Part shown: positions 36,790 through 45,815 of the stretch, in pieces | Layout of the letters: each line of letters starts with the position of its first letter | Position numbering within the stretch: the stretch's first letter is position 1 | Assembly (NCBI RefSeq): GCF_004365915.1 | Contig: NZ_SODI01000002.1 | Span: 1 to 64,000, forward strand | Reading direction: 5' to 3' | Length of the DNA stretch: 64,000 nucleotides | Origin: Cryobacterium psychrophilum | Lineage (GTDB): Bacteria; Actinomycetota; Actinomycetes; Actinomycetales; Microbacteriaceae | Notes under the pieces: generated by a model | Seen by the model: the letters and a program-made list of their open reading frames with translations, nothing else | The model's database searches: none | What the model was told of the DNA's origin: nothing | Program-made: the position numbers and the translations under genes

Positions 36790-37161
36790 CGCATTGTGAG
36801 CAAAGCGCGTTCCGGACGGGAGGTTCCGAGGTTGGATCTTGGAAGTGAAGTCGGTGGCTTCAGTGGCCAGACTGCCTCGCAAGACGCGCTCGAAGACGCG
36901 GCCACCCGACAGCCGGGACCCGCCGTTGTCGACCGCGCGCAGAGTGGCGACCAGTCGACCCTGTCCGGACGCGCGGGACCAGAGCACGCCGGAGTTGGTC
37001 GTGACGTCGCCCGTGGATATGCCGCTGGGCAAGGTCAATCGGTTCCGGACCAGAGGGATGGCCACGGGACGCGCGGCCTGGGCGGGACCGGGTGCAGCGA
37101 AGGCGAGTCCGGCAGCGGCGATAGCGACGGTAAACACGGATCGGCGAGTGAAATCAGGCAT
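36790..37161 (-). pseudogene. Alkaline phosphatase D (PhoD-like), N-terminal fragment
   Basis: Starts at ATG 37161 with a twin-arginine signal (TRRSVFTVAIAAAGLAFAAPGPAQA) followed by PSGISTGDVTTNSGVLWSRASGQGRL, the PhoD N-terminal domain. About 120 residues remain before the IS3 right end replaces the rest, including all metal-binding residues. A chromosomal-type gene cut by IS insertion or deletion. Confidence 0.7.
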
Positions 37162-37423
37162 GTTACGACCATTGCCGCACCGCGTAAACGCACAGAGACT
37201 CCGGCATGAACTTTGAGGCAAGGCAGGGTGGTCTCGGCGCGAGGACCACGGCCCCGGGTTGCGTCCAATAGCGTGTATTTGCTCGTCACATTCAGCTGCG
37301 CGGCCGTCTAGGGTTCCCGGTGTCTTATATGAGGCCGATACAGAGGGCTTTCGCTAAATCGTTTACGGTCTCATGGGAGTTCCCGTAGAACGTGTGGTAC
37401 ACATATACTCTAGGGGGTATCCC

Positions 37424-37636
37424 ATGTGTACACAATCGTCCGTGGATAAGAGCCGCATTAGCCAGCTCGAGCACGAGAACGCGATTCTGAGATCCGAGCT
37501 ACGCGGGATGACCAGCGCACTCCGTGTAGCTCATACGTTACTTATGAAGGCCACACCTGACGCTGGATCCTCATTCACCCATCGAGACTCACAAAACCCC
37601 AGCCGGTTCGATAAGACCCACCCGTGCCTTCGTTAG
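37424..37636 (+). CDS. Small coiled-coil protein (70 aa) behind a CsoR-like palindrome
   Basis: ATG 37424 gives MCTQSSVDKSRISQLEHENAILRSELRGMTSALRVAHTLL, written here to show one heptad helix ending with a disordered tail. Just upstream, ATACTCTAGGGGGTAT (37404-37419) is a partial palindrome like CsoR/RcnR-family metal-responsive operators. Family not recognised; it converges on the recombinase gene with a few bases of overlap. Confidence 0.45.
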   Translation: MCTQSSVDKSRISQLEHENAILRSELRGMTSALRVAHTLLMKATPDAGSSFTHRDSQNPSRFDKTHPCLR

Positions 37637-38214
37637 TCAGCACCCATGCTGAGGTATCGGTAGACGGTAGCGCGGCTGGATCCGATGATTTCTCCAATAT
37701 CGGCGGGTTTGAGCCCTTGGGCCTTCAGGTCGTGAGCGCGCTTGACGTTGCCATGGTCGGCGGTGATTTCGCGTCGTCCTGCTTTGCGTCCGTGTGAGGC
37801 CGCAACGGCCATGCCGGCGCGGGTCCGCTCGGAGAGTTGGTCGCGTTCGAGTTGAGCGAAGGCGGAGATGATGGTGACCATGGCCCGGGCGATGGCGCCG
37901 CCCAGTTCGCTGTCCGGGTCGGTGACGATGCCGTCGCGCAGGGAGCGGAACTTAATGCCGCGATCGGTGAAGTTATCGAGCAGCTCCAACAGGTGGCGGG
38001 TGTTGCGTCCCAACCTGTCCAGTTTCCACACGACAACTTCGTCGCCTCGGCTGAGGCGGTCGAGCATTTTGTCCAGTTCGGGACGACTGGTTTTAGTCCC
38101 GCTGATGCCCTGATCGCGGTAGATACGTTCGCAGCCGGCCGCTTCAAGCTCCAGGATTTGCAGTTCTGTGTTCTGATCCGTCGTGCTTACCCGGGCATAC
38201 CCAAGACTCGTCAT
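37633..38214 (-). CDS. Serine site-specific recombinase (resolvase/invertase family)
   Basis: Recombinase of 193 residues starting at ATG 38214 (MTSLGYARVSTTDQNTELQ). The catalytic Ser is in YARVSTTDQN; LDRLGRNTRHLLEL and FAQLERDQLSERTRAG are family signatures, and the C-terminal HTH (LKPADIGEIIGSSRATVYRYL) binds the crossover site. Size fits Tn3 resolvases and Pin/Hin-like invertases. The upstream 400 bases contain no gene and could hold a res site. Confidence 0.9.
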   Translation of the reverse strand: MTSLGYARVSTTDQNTELQILELEAAGCERIYRDQGISGTKTSRPELDKMLDRLSRGDEVVVWKLDRLGRNTRHLLELLDNFTDRGIKFRSLRDGIVTDPDSELGGAIARAMVTIISAFAQLERDQLSERTRAGMAVAASHGRKAGRREITADHGNVKRAHDLKAQGLKPADIGEIIGSSRATVYRYLSMGAD

Positions 38215-38630
38215 AAGTTTCAGCTCCCACTGTCTCGGCAAAGGCGGTCTACAAGCGATCTTGAGAATACCAGAGTGAGACAGGTTGTTGAGAATCCGGG
38301 GGTGCGGAGATGCTGCGGACGACAGGGATCTGAGATTCTCCGGGAGGGGCGACATCACGTCGGTCAGCCGTCCTATCAAAGGAACCATTGTCGAGATACC
38401 CACTGGGAATCGTTGCACACGGGTGGGGCCCTCTCCATCTGGGAGTTTGCCCGACTTGGCCCGACGGGCGGCCGAAGGTTCGACAGGTCTTACTACCGGC
38501 GGAGCCGCCGCCACGGAAACCGCGGGTGCGGTCCGCTTCCGTGTGGATGACACTGGTCTCTGTGATCAGTTCTAATGAGGCGGACCCGAGTCAGGTCCTG
38601 ACGCGGGTTGCGCCGCGGATGGTCCGAGTT
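38215..38630. other. Non-coding stretch upstream of recombinase (possible res site)
   Basis: No gene supported. Short inverted segments near 38262-38330 (GAGAATACCAG, GAGAATCCGG, GAGATTCTCC) recur, the layout expected of recombinase subsites, but I cannot define three clean site pairs by eye. Confidence 0.3.
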
Positions 38631-39599
38631 CTAGGCGGTCTGTTTCGTCAGGACCGGCGTCTTCGTTCGCCGTCTTGTCTGGGGGTGACCTTGACCGATG
38701 AGGATGGCGATGATCACGATGGTTCCGCCGACAATTTCGTTCCAATGGATCGTTTCTCCCAGGATCAGGACGCCGAGGATGACGCCGCCAATTGGGGTGA
38801 GGTACGTCACTGTAGAGGCGACGGTTGCACCCCAGGCGTTGATGACGTTGGTGTACCAGATGTAGGCAAGGCCTGTTCCCACACCGCCCAGGACGACGAC
38901 ACTGGCAACTATTTCTGGGCTCAGCGTGACCGTGCCGGTGCCGATTGACGGGGTGAGCAGCAGGATGAGAATGGCGCCGGCACCAATTTGTGATGCGGAG
39001 ATTGTGATTGCGTCGTAGTCGTGGTCCCGGGCGAATCTTCGGGTGTAGACGAATCCGATGCCGTAGCAGGTGGTCCCGCCCAGGCAGGCCAGCTGAGCCC
39101 AGAGGAATGTTTCGCTGCCGGTATCAGTGACGCGTGCGCTCCACGGCGCGGCGACGAGGACCACTCCAGCGGCCGCAATGAAGAGACCGAGCATCTTGAC
39201 CCGCGTTAGCCTTTCGCTCGGCAGGATTGCCAGGGCAACCAACATCGTTGCGATCGGAGTTGTGGCGTTGTAGATGCTGGAAAGTCCGGCGGGAAGATAT
39301 TGCGCGGCCCAGGAGAAGAGGAGGAATGGAATGACGCACATGACGGCCCCGATGGCGGCGAGGTGACCCCATACGCGTAGTCCGCGCGGCCACCGTCTGC
39401 GTGTCACCACCATGATGAGCGCTAAGACGAGGGCGCCGCAGAGCAGGCGGCCCAGCACGACCTGGGCTGGCGACAGCCCGCCGACGGCGACCTTAATGAA
39501 GAGAAAGCTGGCTCCCCAGACTGCAGCCGCACCCACGTACTGAGCGGTTAGGGCCACACCGGAGGCGCCGTGCGGCGCTGGTGCCATTGTGTTCGACAT
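38631..39599 (-). CDS. EamA/DMT-family exporter
   Basis: Membrane protein of 322 residues with about ten hydrophobic helices in two EamA repeats (AVWGASFLFIKVAVGGLSPAQVVLGR in the first; GGVGTGLAYIWYTNVINAWGATVASTVTYLTP in the second). ATG 39599 follows AAAGGAG. Divergent from the LysR regulator at 39642 with a 42-base gap, so likely under its control. Substrate unknown; family exports amino acids or metabolites. Confidence 0.85.
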   Translation of the reverse strand: MSNTMAPAPHGASGVALTAQYVGAAAVWGASFLFIKVAVGGLSPAQVVLGRLLCGALVLALIMVVTRRRWPRGLRVWGHLAAIGAVMCVIPFLLFSWAAQYLPAGLSSIYNATTPIATMLVALAILPSERLTRVKMLGLFIAAAGVVLVAAPWSARVTDTGSETFLWAQLACLGGTTCYGIGFVYTRRFARDHDYDAITISASQIGAGAILILLLTPSIGTGTVTLSPEIVASVVVLGGVGTGLAYIWYTNVINAWGATVASTVTYLTPIGGVILGVLILGETIHWNEIVGGTIVIIAILIGQGHPQTRRRTKTPVLTKQTA

Positions 39600-39641
39600 G
39601 ATGACTCCTTTCGTCACACAAGTCTTGAGTAGACTCATGTC

Positions 39642-40568
39642 ATGAATCAAATGCATTCATCACATGCGGTCATGTCGAAAATCGATGGTTTGTCGATAAC
39701 CCTGCGCCAACTCACTGTTTTCGTAGCCGTCATCGATCAATCCGGTTTCGGCGCGGCAGCCGATCACCTGCACATGAGCCAATCCGCGGTCTCACACGCC
39801 CTCGCCGCTTTGGAACGATCCGTGGGTTTGCCCCTCATCATTCGTGGTCCGCAGATCGCAGCGACTCCGCTGGGTGAGGCTGTGCTCCTACATGCCCGCA
39901 GTGTGCTTGCCAGCCTCCGGGCGTTGGAGGCTACTGTTGACCTCCATCTCACTGGCGCTGCGACCGGCACGGTTCGCCTCGCCGCGGCTCCCACGGCCTC
40001 ACGTCGCCTGGTGCCGGCACTCTTGCGGCGGTGGCGCGCCGAACTGCCCGGGCTGGACATTCGGCTGTTCGAGGGCGACGATGACGAACTCGAATTGTGG
40101 CTAGAAAGCGGCATCGTCGACGCCGCCGTCCTTATCGATCCTGACCCGTCCCCTGAAGGGTCCGTCGTCCTCGCGCGGGACGATTTCCGCGTCGTAATGC
40201 GGTCCGACCATCCCCTCGCTGGCCTTAAGCGCGTCATGTTGGCGAGCCTCCAAGACGATCCGCTCCTGTCTTCGTCCAGCGGTAGCGAGCCGAAAATCGC
40301 GGCACTCCACAAGCTGGCAGGCGTGCCCTACCAGCCTGCGCAGCGGGTGCATGAGTGCACGACATTGATAGGTATGGTGGAGGCGGATCTCGGTGTCGCG
40401 ATCCTTCCCTCTCTCGCCGACTCGATGCTGACCAAGGACCTCGTCATGGTTGAACTCGAACCACGTCTGGAACGTACCCTCGTCTTCTCTGGTCCACGAG
40501 ATCGACCGTGGAACCCGAGTGTTGAACGAATGCGCGATATCGCCGCTGGCGCCCAAATGCATTTTTAG
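39642..40568 (+). CDS. LysR-family transcriptional regulator
   Basis: Regulator of 308 residues: N-terminal HTH (LRQLTVFVAVIDQSGFGAAADHLHMSQSAVSHALAALERSVGLPLIIRG) and a LysR substrate-binding domain starting VRLAAAPTASRRLVPALL. Divergent partner of the EamA exporter. An ATG further in (39672) is an alternative start. Confidence 0.88.
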   Translation: MNQMHSSHAVMSKIDGLSITLRQLTVFVAVIDQSGFGAAADHLHMSQSAVSHALAALERSVGLPLIIRGPQIAATPLGEAVLLHARSVLASLRALEATVDLHLTGAATGTVRLAAAPTASRRLVPALLRRWRAELPGLDIRLFEGDDDELELWLESGIVDAAVLIDPDPSPEGSVVLARDDFRVVMRSDHPLAGLKRVMLASLQDDPLLSSSSGSEPKIAALHKLAGVPYQPAQRVHECTTLIGMVEADLGVAILPSLADSMLTKDLVMVELEPRLERTLVFSGPRDRPWNPSVERMRDIAAGAQMHF

Positions 40569-40845
40569 CCTTTGCATCAAACCGGCAGGTTGCGCGTCTC
40601 GAAACCTCCGTCTCGCTTCCCATCCGTTTCACCGATGAGAGGCGCCCGAAGTCCGCAGCCGGGACGGGTCAACCGGCGCTGGGAGCAGTGCGGCCCCGAT
40701 GCGACAGCCCGGATCTATATGGTTTTGCAACAATCGGCACCGAAACGTCAAACACCTTGTGGTCGGCGCGACTCTCGGTATGACCGTGCTCGTCAGGGAC
40801 CCTCGAGCAGAATCCACGCTCTCGCCCAAGGCTTCTCGGCGGGCC

Positions 40846-41235
40846 CTACTCCGTCGGTGCGAGCTCCCAAGCCAAGACCAGGTCAACGAGTCCGGGGAAT
40901 CGCTCATTGAGGTCAGCCAGTCGAACCCGGCTGCGCCGCTCCAACCCGTATTGCCGCTGAGTGAGGACCCCCGCCTCGCGCAGTGCTTTGAAGTGATGCG
41001 TCAGTGTCGATTTAGGACGATCAAACCCGAACCAGCCACAGGTGTGGTCGAACTCATCGGATGAGGTCAACAACCGCTGGACGATCGTGAGCCGCAATGG
41101 CTCGGACAGGACTGCGAAGACCTTGTCGAGCCGGATCTCATCGGAGGTCGGCTCAGGAAGACGCGGCGGTCGTTCCCGTTCGGTGGGCGGGGTGACGTAC
41201 GTCGGGGTAAGAAGGTTCAGCACATGAGGAGACAT
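40846..41235 (-). CDS. ArsR-type HTH transcriptional repressor
   Basis: Protein of 129 residues with the winged HTH DKVFAVLSEPLRLTIVQRLLTSS and RPKSTLTHHFKALREAGVLTQRQYGLERRSRVRL. No metal-binding Cys pair in the alpha3 helix. Divergent from the MFS gene (41278); the 42-base gap holds a partial palindrome TCGTACTT...AACTAGTACGA, a candidate operator. Confidence 0.82.
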   Translation of the reverse strand: MSPHVLNLLTPTYVTPPTERERPPRLPEPTSDEIRLDKVFAVLSEPLRLTIVQRLLTSSDEFDHTCGWFGFDRPKSTLTHHFKALREAGVLTQRQYGLERRSRVRLADLNERFPGLVDLVLAWELAPTE

Positions 41236-41277
41236 TGTTGTTCGACTTTTCTCGTACTTGGCGGTAAGTTCGTTTTC

Positions 41278-42564
41278 ATGCGAACTAGTACGAGTTTAGT
41301 CGGACAAGCCTTGGATGGCCAACGCACCAGCACCGAGCCGAGACCGCTCGGCAGACCCAATAGCGGTTTGGGCTGGTCCATCGCCGCAGCCGCAACGGTG
41401 ACGGCGGTATTCCTGCTTTCTAACTCAGCAACCCCCTTGTACGGGTACTGGCAGGCCGAATGGGGGTTCGAGTCAGGCCTGCTGACAGTCATCTTCGCGA
41501 CGTACATCGTCGGCCTGGTGGCAGCATTGATTATCTCCGGACGTCTGGCAGACCGGTTCGGTCGCAAGGTGGTTCTTGTTCCGGGCTTGGCGGCGGCGGT
41601 GATCGCGTCAATGTTGTTTTTTGCTGCACAAGATGTGATGTGGCTTCTGGCCGCCCGGCTACTCGCCGGCGTTGCCGTCGGCACGGCTGTAACCGCGGGT
41701 ATGGCCGCGGTGGTCGACCTCGCACCCGAACACCGCAAACGCACGAGTTCGCTCATCGCTTCTGTCTCGATGGTTTTCGGCGCGGGTCTTGGACCGCTCT
41801 TGGCCGGCGGCCTGGCCGCGGGAGGATCACCGTCTACCCAACGGCTCGTGTTCACAGTCGTAGTGTGCGTCGAAGTCGCAGCGCTGCTGGTGGCGATCGC
41901 GCTTCCGCTGAAACGACCCGTCACACAGAACAAAGTTCGTCTGCTGGCCTGGCCATCGGCTCCGCGGGAAAACCGCCGCGAACTCCGATGGGGCATCGGC
42001 GCGTTTGCGCCGGGCATCACCGCCACATCCTTCGTGCTCTCCCTCGGCCCGACCGTGCTCGGCCACGTTGGTGCGCCAGGTGCCTTCGTGACCGGAGTGG
42101 TCGCCTGTGCCATGTTCCTGGTGGCTACCGGTATTCAGTTCGCGCTCGCCCGCCTGACCACTCGCGCTCACCTCGCATTGAGCTCGACCACCGCAATAGC
42201 CGCGATGGTCTTCATGGTCCTGGCCGTCACAGTCGTACCGTTTGCTGCCGCCGCGGTCATCGCGGCACTCCTCGCTGGCGCCGCACAAGGTCTCGGCCAG
42301 CTCGCAGGCCTGTCGCTGATTGCCACGCACATCACCCCAGGAAAACGTGCAGAGTCCAATGCTGCCCTGAACATCTGGGGCTACATCCCCGCAAGCATCG
42401 CTTCAGTCCTGGTGGGATACGCAGCCGACGCGTTCGGTCTCTCCATCTCAGTCACCCTTTTTGCCTCAACCCTGACAGCCGCGGCGATAGTCGCGCTCAT
42501 CGCAACCGGCGTCAGCGTAAAGCGACACACTGCCGAGTCCGTCACCGAAGAAGAATCAGCATGA
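41278..42564 (+). CDS. MFS transporter
   Basis: Twelve-helix membrane transporter of 428 residues. GRLADRFGRKVV is the family loop 2-3 motif. ATG 41278 lies inside the divergent operator region. Overlaps the oxidoreductase gene by four bases (ATGA). Together with the ArsR repressor and oxidoreductase it may form a stress-response efflux unit. Confidence 0.85.
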   Translation: MRTSTSLVGQALDGQRTSTEPRPLGRPNSGLGWSIAAAATVTAVFLLSNSATPLYGYWQAEWGFESGLLTVIFATYIVGLVAALIISGRLADRFGRKVVLVPGLAAAVIASMLFFAAQDVMWLLAARLLAGVAVGTAVTAGMAAVVDLAPEHRKRTSSLIASVSMVFGAGLGPLLAGGLAAGGSPSTQRLVFTVVVCVEVAALLVAIALPLKRPVTQNKVRLLAWPSAPRENRRELRWGIGAFAPGITATSFVLSLGPTVLGHVGAPGAFVTGVVACAMFLVATGIQFALARLTTRAHLALSSTTAIAAMVFMVLAVTVVPFAAAAVIAALLAGAAQGLGQLAGLSLIATHITPGKRAESNAALNIWGYIPASIASVLVGYAADAFGLSISVTLFASTLTAAAIVALIATGVSVKRHTAESVTEEESA

Positions 42565-43088
42565 CCCGCCCGCTCGTTATCGTCGCCCATCCTGACCTTC
42601 GGAACTCTCGCGTCAACCAAGCGTGGCTCACAGCGCTGAGGAGCAGCAACGATACCGACGTCCACATCCTTGGCGACACCATCTCGAATTCACCGATGTG
42701 CGTAACCACTGAGCAAGAGAGGTTGTCCGCGCACGACCGGATCATCCTGCAGTTTCCCATTCACTGGTACAGCGCTCCGGCGCTGCTCCACGCGTGGCTC
42801 GACGCAGTTCTCGAGCGCGGTTGGGCGTACGGGCCCGGTGGACGCGCATTGGAAGGCAAGGAACTCGGCATCGCCGTTTCCACTTCGTCCAGCGCAGAGG
42901 ACTACTCCACGCTCGGCCGCTACCGCCGAACTCTCGACGAACTCACCGCAGCCTTCGAGGTCACCGCAATCCGTGTCGGCATGACCTATCTCGGCGGCCA
43001 CTTCCTCACTGGGGTCGGTCACGTCACCGACGAACAGCTCACGGTCGACACGCACGAGTACGTCGCCTGGACCGTCCAGGCAACCTGA
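42561..43088 (+). CDS. NAD(P)H oxidoreductase, flavodoxin-like (quinone reductase family)
   Basis: Flavoprotein of 175 residues: VIVAHPDLRNSRVNQAWL at the N-terminus binds the FMN phosphate, FPIHWYSAPALLHAWLDAVLERGWAYGPGG is the family core, as in KefF/MdaB-type enzymes. Translationally coupled to the MFS gene. Confidence 0.85.
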   Translation: MTRPLVIVAHPDLRNSRVNQAWLTALRSSNDTDVHILGDTISNSPMCVTTEQERLSAHDRIILQFPIHWYSAPALLHAWLDAVLERGWAYGPGGRALEGKELGIAVSTSSSAEDYSTLGRYRRTLDELTAAFEVTAIRVGMTYLGGHFLTGVGHVTDEQLTVDTHEYVAWTVQAT

Positions 43089-43831
43089 GCCTCTCCGCCC
43101 GCCTGCCGAAGTCAGGCCGCTCTCTGCAACCGCTGCTGCTGCGGCTCTGCGAGATACCTCCAATCCTTCTGCGAACCGGAAACTGGCGAGGTAGTGCGCT
43201 CCGCGCGACGCAATAATCGTGATTTCGCCGCAAGAAACGCGCACTCGACGCCACTCCTGACACTCTTTGTGAGACATCTCGTAACCCATGAGATGCAAGA
43301 CATAGAGGTCTGCTGCCGTCCAGCCGGAGGCGATCACGGAGAGCCGCCAAAGAGCGGAAGTATCAACGGCGAGGGGCATGACGACGAACTGGTTGCCTGT
43401 CCCGCTTAAGGAACCTTTACTGAGATGCTTTCCGCGTTCACTACGAGCTTCTTCGGACATCTGGTCGATGAGCTCATTGAGCGTCACCAGCCAGTGGCTT
43501 CGGGTGTCTCGCAACTCACTCGCCACCCATGAGATAGGAGACACCCGGATAGCGAAACGACACCCTCGAGCTCGTCCGTATCACGCCCCGTCATCGGGCA
43601 GTTTCTCGGGACACCTAAACGGCGTTCCGCCGACCAGCAGCGAGCTCGATCGCTGTAACGGCGGGGGAATGCCCGCAGATCGTCCGGCTTGCGGGCACCG
43701 ATATTAGGAGCATCGGCCGAATACCGGTCAAACGAGTCAACCAAATCGATAGCAGTCCTAGCTAGATCCGCCCACGTTCGGGTCTGCCTCGAAGAGCGAG
43801 AGTAAAGAATCGCTGCGCTGTGGAGACGCCG
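43089..43831. other. Gene-poor stretch with possible pseudogene pieces
   Basis: On the minus strand 43110-43544 reads SPISWVASELRDTRSHWLVTL and later DLYVLHLMGYEMSHKECQEW; a further frame from 43744 reads DSFDRYSADAPNIGARKPDD. They look partly coding but run into the neighbouring plus-strand gene or lack starts. I treat both as decayed genes of unknown type. Confidence 0.35.
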
Positions 43832-44404
43832 CTATTGGTGCCTTAGTGAAGGTGGAGGGCTATTCCGGTTCTGAAGAAATTGTCTCCATCGAGCCATAGG
43901 ACTCCCGTGGTATCGAAGCCACGGTCCTTTCATCCCGCGTCCAACCGACGCGTATTTTCCAGTAATGATGTCCCGCAGCCATTCCCGGTTGTGTGAGTCT
44001 CGGAAATAGACGTAGGAGTACGTCTCTGAAGAGGGTCGTTCCATGCGGAGTCGGAAGCCCACGTGCGCACCTGGGAGTAGCACATAGCTCCCGTTGAACT
44101 TTAGGGGGATGCGATCACCACCAGTTGGTTGACGGACGATCAAGTAGGCAAGAGGGACGGGTGTGTCACCTGCGTTGAAGAATTCGTATTTGGCGGTCGA
44201 GTAGCTACCCATGTGCGTCGTACTCACGATGTAGGAAGTGAAACGTTCCGCTTCAGCGCGTTTAGATAGAATCCGATCTGCCCGGAAGACTTGGAACGCC
44301 CAGAACAGGGCCCCTACTGTGGCAATGGCCCCGACCCATTCAGCTACGTTCCCCAGCTGCAATGTACTGAGCAGCCTGCCCATGCCGTTCCAAAATACAT
44401 CCAC
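43832..44404 (-). CDS. Membrane-anchored hypothetical protein (190 aa)
   Basis: One transmembrane helix near residues 22-40 (EWVGAIATVGALFWAFQVF) followed by a soluble beta-rich domain (TAKYEFFNAGDTPVPLAYLIVRQ). Start MDVFWNGMGRLL at ATG 44404. The design matches the hypothetical at 48813: a short N-terminal helix and a cytosolic Ig-like domain. It lies 216 bases from AbiH on the same strand. Confidence 0.55.
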   Translation of the reverse strand: MDVFWNGMGRLLSTLQLGNVAEWVGAIATVGALFWAFQVFRADRILSKRAEAERFTSYIVSTTHMGSYSTAKYEFFNAGDTPVPLAYLIVRQPTGGDRIPLKFNGSYVLLPGAHVGFRLRMERPSSETYSYVYFRDSHNREWLRDIITGKYASVGRGMKGPWLRYHGSPMARWRQFLQNRNSPPPSLRHQ

Positions 44405-44620
44405 GCTACAAGGTAGCGAGTTTCTGACAGGGTTTGCGGACAGCAGGGCAGGTTATGGCACACCTGGTCGCATACGAACGGGAGCGGTGGCCACTCCGCA
44501 AGACGCGGATGGACGGCGAGAGGGCGGTGAATTCCGCCGTGACTGGCCTAGGCCGTAGTGCGCGAAGAGCGGCGCGATGCTCAGTGACGGAATTCCGGGG
44601 TTGCTCACCGGCCGAGTTAC

Positions 44621-45781
44621 TCACGGCCGCACCCAGTTTGGCGGAGCGGTCGCGTTCGTGTTCAACCACGCCCGCTCAGACGCATCATCGTAGAGAACGA
44701 CGCGCGCCCTCTGCTTCAGGAGTGCCAGGACGTTCGAATCTTCCGGGTACCCAGCAGCGCTGGCGAACCGCTGTCGCATCTCTTTCGCTGTCAGATCCAG
44801 CTCGTTAGCGCCACGACGCCAGTACAGGATCAAATCGGCATCATCATTGTGCCGAAGCCCATCGATGATGGCACGCCACCACCACCGGTCAGTATCTCCC
44901 AGCGAGCATCCGAAGACGATGAACAAGTCAGTTGCGGAGAACAGGTCCGCGTACTTAACGCGATTCTGCGCCCAGTAGGGCTTCGACAGCTTCCGTGATT
45001 CACCATCCGCCTCATCGATGCCGAACAATAACGACCTCGGCGTGTATTGGATACCGTGAGGATGGACCACGTCGGACACCAAGTTCGCGACCATGTAGAA
45101 ATTAGAACGCTCGCGTCCGCCTACGTGGCCGAGAGGGTTCGGGTGGAACTCGATGTTTCGATCTGACCATTTGTGCGGATGCGGATCGAACTGTTCCTGG
45201 TCGAGGTAGACGAAGTCATCGAGCAACGTCGTGTAGTTGAAGTTGACGAACTTGAAGTTGAAGACGTCGCCAATCGCCAACCTCTGAATCAGACGCAGCT
45301 TCTGATACTCATCAGGATCCTCGATATCACCGAGGAACTCCGTGAAGCTGACCATCGTCTGGTTCTGAAATGCGGCGTTTTCACCGAGACGAGAAAGAAC
45401 GTCAGGGGTAGCAACTTGGTCAAGAAAGTTTGCGAACTCCCGCTGAATCTTCCTCACGTCTGTGGAGATCCGGTCGGGCCGAACTCGATCGATCGTGCGG
45501 AGCGACTCAATCACGTTCTCTACGTCGCTCCAGTTCTCGGCACCAGTATTCCGCAGCGCTTCCATGCGCTCGAGGATGAGGTTCGTTGCGTCGAACTTCC
45601 GGTATTTGAGGTAGTGATAGAAAGACTCGTATCGCGTGTCAGTGGATGACCCAAGTCCTGACAATGCCTGTATATCGAACCCGTTACCCACCAGTGCCAT
45701 GATGTTGTGCTGCGACGGAACCGCCTGAAAGCGACTCGTGAAGTCTTCGTAGGCCAAGGATAGTTCTTCTCTCTGTGTCAA
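44621..45781 (-). CDS. AbiH-family phage abortive-infection protein
   Basis: Protein of 386 residues with the AbiH signatures: an early LVGNGFDI, NFNYTTLLDD in the middle, then VVHPHG...LLFGIDE and FIVFGCSLGDTD. AbiH in lactococci aborts phage infection; mechanism is not established. The annotated start is TTG 45781, without a good ribosome-binding site; a TTG near 45757 or an ATG before ALVGNGFD are alternatives. It lies 34 bases after the Abi-C gene, likely one operon. Confidence 0.8.
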   Translation of the reverse strand: MTQREELSLAYEDFTSRFQAVPSQHNIMALVGNGFDIQALSGLGSSTDTRYESFYHYLKYRKFDATNLILERMEALRNTGAENWSDVENVIESLRTIDRVRPDRISTDVRKIQREFANFLDQVATPDVLSRLGENAAFQNQTMVSFTEFLGDIEDPDEYQKLRLIQRLAIGDVFNFKFVNFNYTTLLDDFVYLDQEQFDPHPHKWSDRNIEFHPNPLGHVGGRERSNFYMVANLVSDVVHPHGIQYTPRSLLFGIDEADGESRKLSKPYWAQNRVKYADLFSATDLFIVFGCSLGDTDRWWWRAIIDGLRHNDDADLILYWRRGANELDLTAKEMRQRFASAAGYPEDSNVLALLKQRARVVLYDDASERAWLNTNATAPPNWVRP

Positions 45782-45815
45782 CGCGCGCGGAGGTACCGGC
45801 CCGTTTCAGCAAGGT

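Noticed and set aside
37633..38553. Recombinase extended to the long frame start at 38553
   Set aside because: The family N-terminus is MTSLGYARVST at 38214; the upstream 113 codons have no match and a proline-rich, non-coding look.
42690..43544. 284-codon minus-strand frame overlapping the flavodoxin-like oxidoreductase
   Set aside because: More than a third lies antisense to a clear gene; only the outer part looks coding-like, so I list it as possible debris.
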